Assembly (NCBI RefSeq): GCF_003815715.1
Contig: NZ_CP033922.1
Coordinates: forward strand, 2,572,001 to 2,636,000
Source: Chryseobacterium sp. G0162
GTDB taxonomy: Bacteria; Bacteroidota; Bacteroidia; Flavobacteriales; Weeksellaceae
DNA: 64,000 nucleotides
Direction of reading: 5' to 3'
Under the pieces are notes generated by a model. The model had not been told where the DNA came from, made no database searches, and was given only the letters and a program-made list of their open reading frames with translations. Positions 1-7,940 of the stretch are shown piece by piece. The translations under genes were made by a program, and so were the position numbers. Positions within the stretch are counted from its first letter, which is position 1, and every line of letters begins with the position of its first letter.

Positions 1-99
1 ATCAATCACTTAATACTGTCTGAAATATGATCGTATCTAAACTCTTTTTTAAAGTTTTTTGAATCAAAAAGACGAATAGACTTTAATATCCAAAAAATG

Positions 100-127
100 A
101 AGCCCGAGACTCAACAGTCCCGGGCTT
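100..127 (-). terminator. Terminator after yqeY
   Basis: The stem AAGCCCG-(A/C mismatch)-GAC with loop TCAACA pairs with GTC-CGGGCTT. On the minus strand the stem is followed by TCATTTTTTGG, a T-rich tail. It lies about 100 nt past the end of yqeY, so it probably ends the dcw transcript. A plus-strand role is possible but the T run there is weaker. Confidence 0.65.
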
Positions 128-228
128 CTTAATCAAATCGATATGCAAAGGTTGTATATCCTTAGTTATGGAATGAGATACGTGTTTGTGAGATTCGAAA
201 TCGCTCCGAACCCCAGAACTCGATCACA

Positions 229-675
229 TTATGAAAGGAGCTTTTTAACCATCTCGGAAATACTTTTTCCATCTGATTTTCCAGCTAATGCTTTGGAAGC
301 AGCTCCCATTACCTTCCCTAAATCTTTAATAGACTCAGCTCCGGTTTCTGAAATTATGTTTTTAATTTCTGTTTCTAATTCTTCTGCAGAAAGCTGTTTC
401 GGTAAAAACTTCTCAATGACTTTCATCTGAGCTTCTTCCACTTCAGCAAGGTCCTGTCTTCCCTGAGCAGAAAACTGCTCAAAAGAGTCTTTACGCTGCT
501 TAATCATTCTCTGAAGAATAGCAATTTCCTGTTCTGCGGAAACTTCAGCCCCTCTGGCTTCTGTTTGTAAAAGAAGAATTTGAGATTTTACAGCACGAAG
601 GGAATCCAGAGCAACTCTGTCTTTCTCTCTCATAGCTGTTTTTATTGCTTCGCTTATTGTATTTTCTAAACTCAT
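229..675 (-). CDS. GatB/YqeY domain-containing protein
   Basis: This is a 148-residue protein of the YqeY family, an all-helical domain related to the C-terminal tRNA-binding domain of GatB, the amidotransferase that makes Gln-tRNA and Asn-tRNA. Its exact cellular role is not established. The family start MSLENTISEAIKTAMREKD is at 675. An upstream ATG at 750 lies inside an AT-rich inverted repeat and would add 25 unconserved residues, so I reject it. The C-terminal part, with DLGKVMGAASKALAGKSDG, is typical of the family. It is the last gene of the dcw run, 119 nt after ftsZ, and may be read through from it. Confidence 0.9.
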   Translation of the reverse strand: MSLENTISEAIKTAMREKDRVALDSLRAVKSQILLLQTEARGAEVSAEQEIAILQRMIKQRKDSFEQFSAQGRQDLAEVEEAQMKVIEKFLPKQLSAEELETEIKNIISETGAESIKDLGKVMGAASKALAGKSDGKSISEMVKKLLS

Positions 676-705
676 AATTATAATTTGAAAATCTGAAAAT
701 GAAAC

Positions 706-767
706 AATTTGAAAATTATTATTTTGCTGCAATGGGGTTATCGTTCCCACAGAATAATTTTCAAATT
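706..767. repeat. AT-rich inverted repeat between ftsZ and yqeY
   Basis: A perfect 15-bp inverted repeat: AATTTGAAAATTATT at 706-720 and its reverse complement at 753-767, with a 32-bp spacer. Further AATTTGAAAAT/ATTTTCAAATT copies lie on both sides (around 681 and 772). It could form a hairpin in the ftsZ-yqeY transcript or be a small palindromic repeat. Confidence 0.6.
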
Positions 768-794
768 CTCAAATTATATCATTTTCAAATTAAT

Positions 795-2696
795 TTAGTC
801 TACGTCTTTATTTAAAAACCTGTTTTCTCTGATCTGCATAGAACCATTGTTGTCAGACATATACGTGTTGATATTTTGGTCTGAAGCATTAGTTCCGTCA
901 ATAGAGATATTTTTTCTCTTGAAAGCAGGAATAGATTCGAATTCACTCGTGCTGTCAAAGCTTTGATAACGGGAATTGAATTCTTTTAATTTATTTCTTC
1001 TTTCAATTATCTTGTCCTGGTCGATCGTTTTGTTCACGAAAGTGAATTCTGATTCTTCTGTTTTCGGAGCTTCAACTTCTGTTTTGCTTTCAAAAGCAGG
1101 CTTTGTTTTAACTTTTGGTTCTTCTTTTTGATAGAAGGTTTCAATTTTCTGAGCAGGTTCTGCTACAGCACTTGCCGGAGCATTAAACTCTGCTTTAGGC
1201 TGTCCGTAATCTGTCTTAGGTTCATTCCTGATAGGCTCATTAACGAAGAAATTGAATTCAACCGGTTTCTCTTGTGAAGAATTGTTATTGAATACATTAC
1301 CAGACTGAGGGTCTTCTTTTTTATTATCAAAATCAAATGAGAAAGACTGAATTTCCAAATCGTTTGGATCTTCCTCTTCTTCAATAGAAAGTAGGCTATA
1401 TTCCTCCTGCTCATCTTCATTTCTCCATCCTTGTTCAGGAGTGTTAACTGTACTTTCTTCTTTATCAAAGAATTTTATTTCTGTTCTGATTTCCTCTTCC
1501 TCAATAATCATTTTTTTTTCGGTAGAAGTCACATTGAATGGAGTATCATGGTCCTCATCATCCAACCTGAAAAGGCTTTTTCCTCCGAAATCATGCGTTA
1601 TTTCAGGAGCAGACTCTCTTTCTTCTCTTGTTTTAAAAGGAGAAGATTTTGGGGACTCTAAATTATCGTTAAGACTGATTCTGATCTTTTCTGTAGGACC
1701 TGAAAATTTCTTATTATCATTAGAGAATCCTGTAGCGATAACAAGTACACTTACTGCATCTCCTAATTCTTCATCAGCACCCACCCCGAAAATAATATCT
1801 GCGGTATTTCCAGCTTCTTTCTGGATGTGGTCCATAATGATACCGATCTCGTCCATCGTAACTTCTTCAGCACCACTTCTGATCAACAATAGTACATTTT
1901 TAGCACCTGTAATCTTGTTATCATTCAATAACGGAGAATCCAATGCTTTTCTTACGGCTTCTTCAGCCTTATTTTCACCTGAAGCAGTACCTGTAGACAT
2001 TAGCGCTGTACCAGAGTTCTGAAGGACAGATTTAGCATCTCTAAAGTCAATGTTTACATCAAAGTACCCTGTAATAACTTCTGCCATTCCTTTAGCGGCA
2101 TTGGCTAACACTTCATCGGCCTTAGAGAATCCTTGTTTGAATCCAAGGTTTCCAAATTGCTGTCTCAGTTTATCGTTGTTGATGACAATTAATGAATCAA
2201 CATTATTTTTTAATTTATCAAGTCCGTTTTCAGCTTGTTCCAATCTTCTTTTTCCTTCGAAACTGAAAGGGACGGTAACAATACCTACGGTTAGGATTCC
2301 CATGTCTTTTGCTACTTTAGCAATGACAGGAGCTGCTCCGGTACCTGTACCACCACCCATTCCGGCAGTGATGAACACCATTTTCGTGTTCTGCCCCATA
2401 GCGGCTTTGATATCTTCAATACTTTCAATAGCAGATTTTTCTCCTACTTCAGGATCTGCACCAGCTCCAAGACCTTCCGTGATGGAAGTTCCCAATTGAA
2501 CTTTATTGGCAACAGGGTTATTATCCAGGGTTTGGGCATCTGTATTACAGATCACGAAATCAACCCCGTGGATCCCTTTTTCGTACATGTGTTTTAGTGC
2601 GTTGTTTCCTCCGCCTCCTACACCGATTACTTTTATGATGGATGAATTTCCCTTTGGTAGGTCAAATGAAAATCCTTGTGTACCTATATTTTCCAT
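795..2696 (-). CDS. ftsZ: Cell division protein FtsZ
   Basis: FtsZ is the tubulin-like GTPase that polymerises into the Z ring and recruits the divisome. Residues about 18-325 form the GTPase and polymerisation domains. The tubulin signature GGGTGTG is at residues 114-120, and the T7-loop NxDxxD is present as NIDFRD. The protein is 633 residues, far longer than the roughly 383 of E. coli, because of an acidic, low-complexity linker of about 250 residues, as is usual in flavobacteria. A piece like the conserved C-terminal peptide, IPAFKRKN, lies at about 589-596 but is followed by 37 more residues ending RENRFLNKDVD. The gene follows ftsA and precedes yqeY on the same strand. Confidence 0.98.
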   Translation of the reverse strand: MENIGTQGFSFDLPKGNSSIIKVIGVGGGGNNALKHMYEKGIHGVDFVICNTDAQTLDNNPVANKVQLGTSITEGLGAGADPEVGEKSAIESIEDIKAAMGQNTKMVFITAGMGGGTGTGAAPVIAKVAKDMGILTVGIVTVPFSFEGKRRLEQAENGLDKLKNNVDSLIVINNDKLRQQFGNLGFKQGFSKADEVLANAAKGMAEVITGYFDVNIDFRDAKSVLQNSGTALMSTGTASGENKAEEAVRKALDSPLLNDNKITGAKNVLLLIRSGAEEVTMDEIGIIMDHIQKEAGNTADIIFGVGADEELGDAVSVLVIATGFSNDNKKFSGPTEKIRISLNDNLESPKSSPFKTREERESAPEITHDFGGKSLFRLDDEDHDTPFNVTSTEKKMIIEEEEIRTEIKFFDKEESTVNTPEQGWRNEDEQEEYSLLSIEEEEDPNDLEIQSFSFDFDNKKEDPQSGNVFNNNSSQEKPVEFNFFVNEPIRNEPKTDYGQPKAEFNAPASAVAEPAQKIETFYQKEEPKVKTKPAFESKTEVEAPKTEESEFTFVNKTIDQDKIIERRNKLKEFNSRYQSFDSTSEFESIPAFKRKNISIDGTNASDQNINTYMSDNNGSMQIRENRFLNKDVD

Positions 2697-2711
2697 AACT
2701 ATACTTTTAAT

Positions 2712-2788
2712 AATTATAATTGATAATTGACTGATGATAATTGATAAGGAAAAGATCGTTTATCGCTTATCATTCATCATTTATAATT
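2712..2788. repeat. AT-rich palindromic spacer between ftsA and ftsZ
   Basis: The spacer has inverted arms AATTATAA (2712-2719) and TTATAATT (2781-2788) and a direct repeat TGATAATTGA at 2721-2730 and 2735-2744. It ends at the ftsA stop codon. No gene or clear promoter is visible in it. Confidence 0.4.
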
Positions 2789-4173
2789 TACTCTACTTCT
2801 TCAAAGAATTTTTTTACTTTTTCCATAAGCGACTGCCCGAAGGTCAACTTCGCTTTTCTGTTTTCCTGCTTTTCATCGGCAACCAATTGTTCCTGAACTG
2901 GAGCTGCAGCCTGTTGAACGGGTTGAACAGTTTCTGTCTGTACAGGAGCTGCTTCAGGCTTAGTTTGCTCTTTTACAACCTCCTCTATATCGTCAATAGT
3001 CTGCTTTTTATCTCTGATCTTCAAACTTTCCATCAGCAACCCAATAGACGTAGCAAATTCAGGGCCTTTCAGATACTGATTTTTATCGTTGGCGATATAT
3101 TCATTCGCAAAACCGATTCTGCTGTCAAAACCTGTGGTATAGTTGGCCAGTTGTCTAAGGTGCTTAAGGTTTGATCCACCACCTGTCAGAACAATTCCGG
3201 CAATCAGCTTTTTCTTTTGTTCAAAGGCTCCGTAGGCTTTTAACTCGGTATTTACCATTTCCAAAACTTCTTCTACTCTTGCATTGATGATTTGAGCAAG
3301 GGTTTTTAAAGAGATTTCCTTATCTGGTCGCCCATGAAGTCCGGGAATTGTTACAAAAGTACTGTCTTTTTCTAATTCGGAAACAGCCGAACCGAATTTT
3401 ACTTTCAATTGTTCAGCATGTTTTTCAATAATGGAGCAACCTTCTTTGATATCTTCCGTAATAATTCCACCTCCGTAAGGGATTACGCAGGTATGGCGGA
3501 TGATATTGTCTTTGAAGATTGCAATATCTGTAGTTCCTCCTCCGATGTCTACAATAGCAACTCCGGCTTCTTTCTCTTCTTTGGTAAGAACAGCTTCAGA
3601 AGAGGCTAATGGTTCTAAAGTAAGGGCTTCCATTTCTAGTCCGGCTTCGCGAACGCATCTTGCAATATTTCTGATGCTTCCCATTTGCCCGACAACAACG
3701 TGGAAGTTAGCTTCTAAACGTTTTCCGTGCATTCCGACAGGTTCCTGAATTTCCCCTTCGGAATCCACTTTATATTCTTGTGGAAGGACATGGATAATTT
3801 CTTCTCCAGGAAGCATAACCAGTTTCTTGACCTGATCTTTTAATGCTTCAATATCATCATCTGTGATGAATTTATCCGGATGTTCACGCATAATATAATC
3901 GGAGTGCTGCAGAGAACGAATGTGTTTTCCTGCAATACCTACCGTAACTTTGCGGATAGGAACCCCGGCACTGGATTGTGCCTCGGATACTGCAGCCTTG
4001 ATTGAATTAATTGTCTGTGAAATATTATTCACAATACCTTTATGAACACCAAGACTTTTAGCTTTTCCTACACCGAGAACTTCTATTTTCCCGTGTGCAT
4101 TCCTTCTTCCGACAATCGCGACTATCTTTGTTGTCCCGATGTCCAGACCTACTGAATACTCTTGATTTTCCAT
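2788..4173 (-). CDS. ftsA: Cell division protein FtsA
   Basis: FtsA is an actin-like ATPase that tethers FtsZ filaments to the membrane. The N-terminal phosphate-1 motif reads VGLDIGTTKIVAIVG, and the second ATP loop is VAIVDIGGGTTDIAIF. The SHS2/1C region lies between them. After a Pro/Gln/Ala-rich linker the protein ends in an amphipathic helix (MEKVKKFFEEVE), the expected membrane-targeting tail. I chose the start MENQEYSVGLD at 4173. An in-frame ATG at 4209 would add 12 residues and directly abuts a palindromic repeat, so it is less likely but not excluded. It lies between ftsQ and ftsZ. Confidence 0.96.
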   Translation of the reverse strand: MENQEYSVGLDIGTTKIVAIVGRRNAHGKIEVLGVGKAKSLGVHKGIVNNISQTINSIKAAVSEAQSSAGVPIRKVTVGIAGKHIRSLQHSDYIMREHPDKFITDDDIEALKDQVKKLVMLPGEEIIHVLPQEYKVDSEGEIQEPVGMHGKRLEANFHVVVGQMGSIRNIARCVREAGLEMEALTLEPLASSEAVLTKEEKEAGVAIVDIGGGTTDIAIFKDNIIRHTCVIPYGGGIITEDIKEGCSIIEKHAEQLKVKFGSAVSELEKDSTFVTIPGLHGRPDKEISLKTLAQIINARVEEVLEMVNTELKAYGAFEQKKKLIAGIVLTGGGSNLKHLRQLANYTTGFDSRIGFANEYIANDKNQYLKGPEFATSIGLLMESLKIRDKKQTIDDIEEVVKEQTKPEAAPVQTETVQPVQQAAAPVQEQLVADEKQENRKAKLTFGQSLMEKVKKFFEEVE

Positions 4174-4210
4174 TTTTATATCGATTTGATTTTTTTCTAC
4201 TTTTTCCATG

Positions 4211-4251
4211 GCAGGATCAGGTCCTGCTTTGTGTTAATAGTCCTTTAGGAC
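4211..4251. repeat. GGAC-type double-hairpin repeat, copy upstream of ftsA
   Basis: Two stem-loops in tandem: GCAGGA-TCAGG-TCCTGC at 4211-4227 and GTCCT-TT-AGGAC at 4240-4251, followed on the plus strand by CTTTTTT. The same layout, with related sequence, recurs before murG (7891-7930) and murE (13774-13816), each time just upstream of a start codon. Confidence 0.6.
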
Positions 4252-4256
4252 CTTTT

Positions 4257-5225
4257 TTATTCTATTTTCACCTTTGGTTTCGGCTTTGGCTTGGACTGTG
4301 CCGGGGCCGTTGTTTTTTTCTCTGTTTTCTTTGCCTGTATTTTAGGTTTTGTACTCTCTTTCGGTTTTGCCGGGGGTGAGCTTGTTTTTTTTACTTCTGC
4401 AATCTTTGGCTTTACCTCTGCTTTTTTAGCAGCGGCAGTGAGTGCAGGAGCTTTTGCCATTTCTAATCTACCCGCCTTCAGGATACTGTCGTTTTCCTTG
4501 AAGTGAGGATTGAGAGTGGTCACAATCTGGTTTTGATACTTTACAGAGACCATACTGTATTTTTGCGGATCCTGATAGACCAGGTATTTTTCCACAAAGG
4601 TTTTAAATCCTTTTACTTTAAAATCAATATTATCGAGATCTCCAATTTCCACTCTGTAGTTTCCTTCGCTGGTCAGGAGGTTATAGCTGTCCTTGCTTTT
4701 TGAAATTCCAATAAAATATTTCTTACTAAAATCATCGTTATCAATTTTTCCAACCAGTTCTGCCAGTTTTTCATATTCATCCGGCTGTACATTTCCTGTT
4801 ACAAGCATACAAGGATGGGAATAGGTTCTTGAAATAGGAAATTCAATTCCTTTTTCGTCTACATAAAAGTCTTTTCCATCTTTATTAAGCCTGAATACCG
4901 GAACCCTCTGTTTGATATCAAGGTTCAATTTTCCGTTTAGGTTTAGATAAACATTGGCACTATCCACTGCGGGAAGTGCATTGATCTTTTTTTCCAAAGC
5001 CGGAATATTCAGATCTCCTACTTTTCCTGATGGATTCTCTTTTTTTACAATTTCCCTGATATCTTTTTCATCAACAAAGTAAACAGGAGTTTTTTCATTC
5101 ATTTTTACAGAAATCTTATTATCCGTAATCTTTTGGCCACCGAATCTCTTCAACGAGAAACTCAGTAACAATCCAAGGATGATTACCGTGATAACAATTT
5201 TTAATATTCTGTACTTATTTTTCAT
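4257..5225 (-). CDS. ftsQ: Cell division protein FtsQ
   Basis: FtsQ is a single-pass divisome protein that links early and late division proteins through its periplasmic domain. It has a short cytoplasmic start, one membrane segment at about residues 7-27 (ILKIVITVIILGLLLSFSL) and a periplasmic POTRA-like region around residues 35-115. The tail of about 80 residues is rich in Lys, Pro and Ala (KPKPKPKVKIE), an extension not found in E. coli FtsQ. At 322 residues it fits the flavobacterial family. It sits between murC and ftsA, which strongly supports the call because FtsQ sequences diverge quickly. Confidence 0.92.
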   Translation of the reverse strand: MKNKYRILKIVITVIILGLLLSFSLKRFGGQKITDNKISVKMNEKTPVYFVDEKDIREIVKKENPSGKVGDLNIPALEKKINALPAVDSANVYLNLNGKLNLDIKQRVPVFRLNKDGKDFYVDEKGIEFPISRTYSHPCMLVTGNVQPDEYEKLAELVGKIDNDDFSKKYFIGISKSKDSYNLLTSEGNYRVEIGDLDNIDFKVKGFKTFVEKYLVYQDPQKYSMVSVKYQNQIVTTLNPHFKENDSILKAGRLEMAKAPALTAAAKKAEVKPKIAEVKKTSSPPAKPKESTKPKIQAKKTEKKTTAPAQSKPKPKPKVKIE

Positions 5226-5240
5226 ACATTTTCTGTATTC

Positions 5241-5281
5241 ATGTATTTATGTAAAATGTATTCATGAATACGTAAATACAT
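5241..5281. repeat. Palindromic repeat between murC and ftsQ
   Basis: Outer arms ATGTATTTATG (5241-5251) and CGTAAATACAT (5271-5281) enclose a perfect 14-bp palindrome GTATTCATGAATAC (5258-5271). It fills most of the 65-bp spacer. Confidence 0.6.
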
Positions 5282-5290
5282 TATTACTTT

Positions 5291-6649
5291 TTACAATTTA
5301 TTTATCCATTCACAGATTGGGTCGTACAGGGTATCTATATTCCCGGCTCCTACGGTGAGAAGGATGTCAAATTCTTTTTCTTTTATTTTTTCAAAAGCAT
5401 CAGATAAAGTTGATACTTCTTTTTTGTCTAATGTTACTTTGTCCAACAACCAGCTTGAAGTAATTCCTTCAAAATTCTCCTGAAGTTCTCTTGCCGGATA
5501 AATGTCCAATAAGATCAATTCGTCTGCCTTACTCAGACTTTCTGCAAATCCGTCTGCAAAATCTCTTGTTCTGCTAAACAGGTGCGGCTGGAAGGCTACC
5601 AATAATTTTTTATTGGGGTAAAATGTTTTAATAGAGCTCATTACCGCATTGATTTCTGTAGGGTGGTGAGCATAATCATCAATATAAATTTTACCGTTTT
5701 CGTAAAAATGCTTGGTATATCTTCTTTTAATTCCCTTAAAATTGGCAATTGCTTTTTTCAGCGTATCAAAATCTACGCCCAAATTATGCAAAATTGCCAA
5801 TGCTACTGTAGCATTTTCTACATTATGGATTCCCGGGATTTCCCAAACAAAATCTTTTATTGTTTCTGTTGGAGTATGGAAGTCAAAATAAATCTTATCA
5901 TGATCCATTCTCAGGTTATCCGAATAGTAATCAGCTTTTTCGTTTACAGCGTAAGTCTGATGGGCTCTTCCGATTTCAATTCCTTTTCTTACAAATAGTT
6001 GTTTATCTTCAGGAACTAGGGCTGCAAATTGTCTGAAGCCTTCTTCAATATGGCTTTTATCTCCATAAATATCCAGGTGGTCTGCATCAGTTGAAGTCAC
6101 TACTGCCCAATCCGGAGAGAGGTTCAGAAAGCTTCTGTCATATTCATCTGCCTCCACCACTGAATAGGTGGAACCGTTGTATAGAAAGTTTGACTTAAAG
6201 TTCTCAGAAATTCCTCCTAAAAAGCATGAGAACGGTAAGTTTGCTTCTTTGCATAGGTGAGAAACCAGGGTAGAGGTAGTGGTCTTCCCGTGGGTTCCAG
6301 CTACTGCGATGCAGTCTGTATTTTCCGTAATTAAGCCTAAAACTTTTGCACGTTTCAACACTTCAAACTGACTTTGATTGAAATGATCTAAGATTCCAAG
6401 CGTTTTAATGGCAGGAGTATAGATTACCAATGTATCTTCTTTATGAAGGGATGTAATTCTTTTGTCTATAAGATCTTCAAAAACAATATCAATCCCTTCT
6501 TTCATCAGATTTTGGGTAAGCTTGGTGTTGGTTTTATCGTAACCCAATACTTTTTTACCGGACGCATGGAAGTAACGTGCTAAAGCACTCATTCCGATAC
6601 CTCCGATTCCAACGAAGTAAAAGTTTTGATATGTTTCTAAGTTCTTCAT
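5291..6649 (-). CDS. murC: UDP-N-acetylmuramate--L-alanine ligase MurC
   Basis: MurC adds L-alanine to UDP-MurNAc using ATP, the first step of peptide stem synthesis in the cytoplasm. The N-terminal nucleotide-sugar domain starts FVGIGGIGMSALA. The Mur-ligase ATP loop is AGTHGKTTT at 117-125, and the central HPTEI and C-terminal domain are complete. The length of 452 residues is normal. It is separated from murG by a 97-bp repeat element and from ftsQ by a palindrome. Confidence 0.97.
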   Translation of the reverse strand: MKNLETYQNFYFVGIGGIGMSALARYFHASGKKVLGYDKTNTKLTQNLMKEGIDIVFEDLIDKRITSLHKEDTLVIYTPAIKTLGILDHFNQSQFEVLKRAKVLGLITENTDCIAVAGTHGKTTTSTLVSHLCKEANLPFSCFLGGISENFKSNFLYNGSTYSVVEADEYDRSFLNLSPDWAVVTSTDADHLDIYGDKSHIEEGFRQFAALVPEDKQLFVRKGIEIGRAHQTYAVNEKADYYSDNLRMDHDKIYFDFHTPTETIKDFVWEIPGIHNVENATVALAILHNLGVDFDTLKKAIANFKGIKRRYTKHFYENGKIYIDDYAHHPTEINAVMSSIKTFYPNKKLLVAFQPHLFSRTRDFADGFAESLSKADELILLDIYPARELQENFEGITSSWLLDKVTLDKKEVSTLSDAFEKIKEKEFDILLTVGAGNIDTLYDPICEWINKL

Positions 6650-6668
6650 TATTTATTAAAAATTTTCA

Positions 6669-6765
6669 TTTGTCATTGGCTGTGCCGAATCTGTGATTTC
6701 CGAGGACCAAGAAATCTCAATAATTGAGATTCTTCACTTCACTACGTTTCGTTCAGAATGACAAA
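6669..6765. repeat. 97-bp intergenic element with terminal inverted repeats
   Basis: The ends TTTGTCATT (6669-6677) and AATGACAAA (6757-6765) are exact inverted repeats. Inside is a second hairpin AATCTCAA-TAA-TTGAGATT (6713-6731), followed by TTCACTTCACTACGTTTCGT. It fills the murG-murC spacer and contains no reading frame. I infer a small non-coding mobile or repetitive element; I recall similar sequences scattered in related genomes but cannot verify that here. Confidence 0.65.
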
Positions 6766-6775
6766 CCCTACATAT

Positions 6776-7876
6776 TTATCTTATTATTTTAAATATCTCA
6801 TCTACAATCTCTTTCGTGGCATTTGGCTTAGCAAAATACTCAAGATTGTCGGACATTTCTTTTCTCACATTTTCGTTTTCGCAGATTTCTGATAATGTAT
6901 TCCAGAATTTCTCCTGCATTTCAGAGTCTTTTACCATTCTGGCAGCATTTTTTTCAACCAGGTTCATGGCATTTTTGGTTTGGTGGTCTTCTGCCGCAAA
7001 TGGGAATGGCACCAATAATACCGGCTTTTGTGCTACTGCCAACTCTGAAATGGCAATGGCTCCGGCTCTTGAAACGATGATGTCTGCTGCAGAATAGGCC
7101 AATTCCATGTCTTTGATAAATTCACGGATCTGAATATTCCTGGTATCAATATTTTTCGTTTCTTCAATAATATCTTTATAATCAAGCTTTCCGGTCTGCC
7201 AGATCAGCTGATAATCTTTGTCTACAATTTGTTTTAAATGAGATTTCCAGGCATTATTTAATGTTCTGGAGCCTAAAGATCCACCTACCGATAAAATGGT
7301 AAGTTTATCCTTATTTAATCCCATTTTTTCTTTTGCCTGAGCAGTATCCTGCATCCCAGAAATAATAACAGAACGGATCGGATTTCCAAGAAATTTTATC
7401 TTTTCTGCTGGGAAGCCTGCTACTTTAGGGTAAGCTGTAAATATCGCTTTAGCTGCTTTACTTAAAATTTTATTGGTTACACCAGCATGAGCGTTCTGTT
7501 CTTGAATAAAGACCGGAACTCCCAATTTGGTAGCTTCATATAAAGCAGGTCCGCTTGCAAATCCTCCTGTTCCTATCGCAACATCCGGTTTAAATTCTTT
7601 GATGATGGCTTTTGATCTGTTTAAACTTTTCAAAATCTTGAAAGGGAGTCCTAAGTTGGACAACAGGTTTCCTCTGTCGATTCCGGCGATATCAATTCCT
7701 TCAATTTTGTATCCGGCTTGTGGAACTTTTTCCATTTCCATTTTTCCGTTGGCTCCAATGAACAAAAATTCTGCATCAGGAAATCTGCTCTTGATCTCAT
7801 CAGCGATGGCGATGGCAGGGAAGATATGTCCTCCTGTTCCTCCGCCTGATAGTAATATTTTTAGTCTTTTGCTCAT
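6776..7876 (-). CDS. murG: UDP-N-acetylglucosamine--lipid I transferase MurG
   Basis: MurG transfers GlcNAc to lipid I to form lipid II at the inner face of the membrane. The N-terminal glycine-rich loop LLSGGGTGGHIFPAIAIAD and a second G-loop near SVGGSLGSRTLN are the family signatures. The donor-binding region with SRAGAIAISELAVAQKP and the AAEDHQTKNA motif are present. The protein is a full 366 residues. It follows ftsW on the same strand, with the GGAC-type repeat in the spacer. Confidence 0.97.
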   Translation of the reverse strand: MSKRLKILLSGGGTGGHIFPAIAIADEIKSRFPDAEFLFIGANGKMEMEKVPQAGYKIEGIDIAGIDRGNLLSNLGLPFKILKSLNRSKAIIKEFKPDVAIGTGGFASGPALYEATKLGVPVFIQEQNAHAGVTNKILSKAAKAIFTAYPKVAGFPAEKIKFLGNPIRSVIISGMQDTAQAKEKMGLNKDKLTILSVGGSLGSRTLNNAWKSHLKQIVDKDYQLIWQTGKLDYKDIIEETKNIDTRNIQIREFIKDMELAYSAADIIVSRAGAIAISELAVAQKPVLLVPFPFAAEDHQTKNAMNLVEKNAARMVKDSEMQEKFWNTLSEICENENVRKEMSDNLEYFAKPNATKEIVDEIFKIIR

Positions 7877-7890
7877 TGTTTAATATAATA

Positions 7891-7930
7891 GGACTGCGTC
7901 CGATTTTTTGTTAAATCGTCCCTTCGGGAC
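7891..7930. repeat. GGAC-type repeat, copy upstream of murG
   Basis: Three nested or tandem stems: GGAC-TGC-GTCC (7891-7901), CGATTT...AAATCG (7901-7918) and GTCCC-TTC-GGGAC (7918-7930), then TCTTTT on the plus strand. It starts 14 nt upstream of the murG start codon. The second half resembles the copy before murE (TCGTCC..GGGACTCT). Confidence 0.7.
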
Positions 7931-7940
7931 TCTTTTAGGT

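Noticed and set aside
128..228. Possible tRNA (GATTCGAAATC and GGGTTCGGAG-like pieces)
   Set aside because: I could not fold an acceptor stem, D arm and T arm in either strand; the TTCGAA-like piece lacks a flanking 5-bp T stem.
143..430. Plus-strand reading frame opposite yqeY
   Set aside because: It is antisense to a well-supported gene, has no family resemblance and no promoter; a shadow frame.
1441..2499. Long plus-strand frames opposite ftsZ
   Set aside because: They mirror the codon bias of ftsZ and encode low-complexity Ser/Pro/Leu sequence without any motif.
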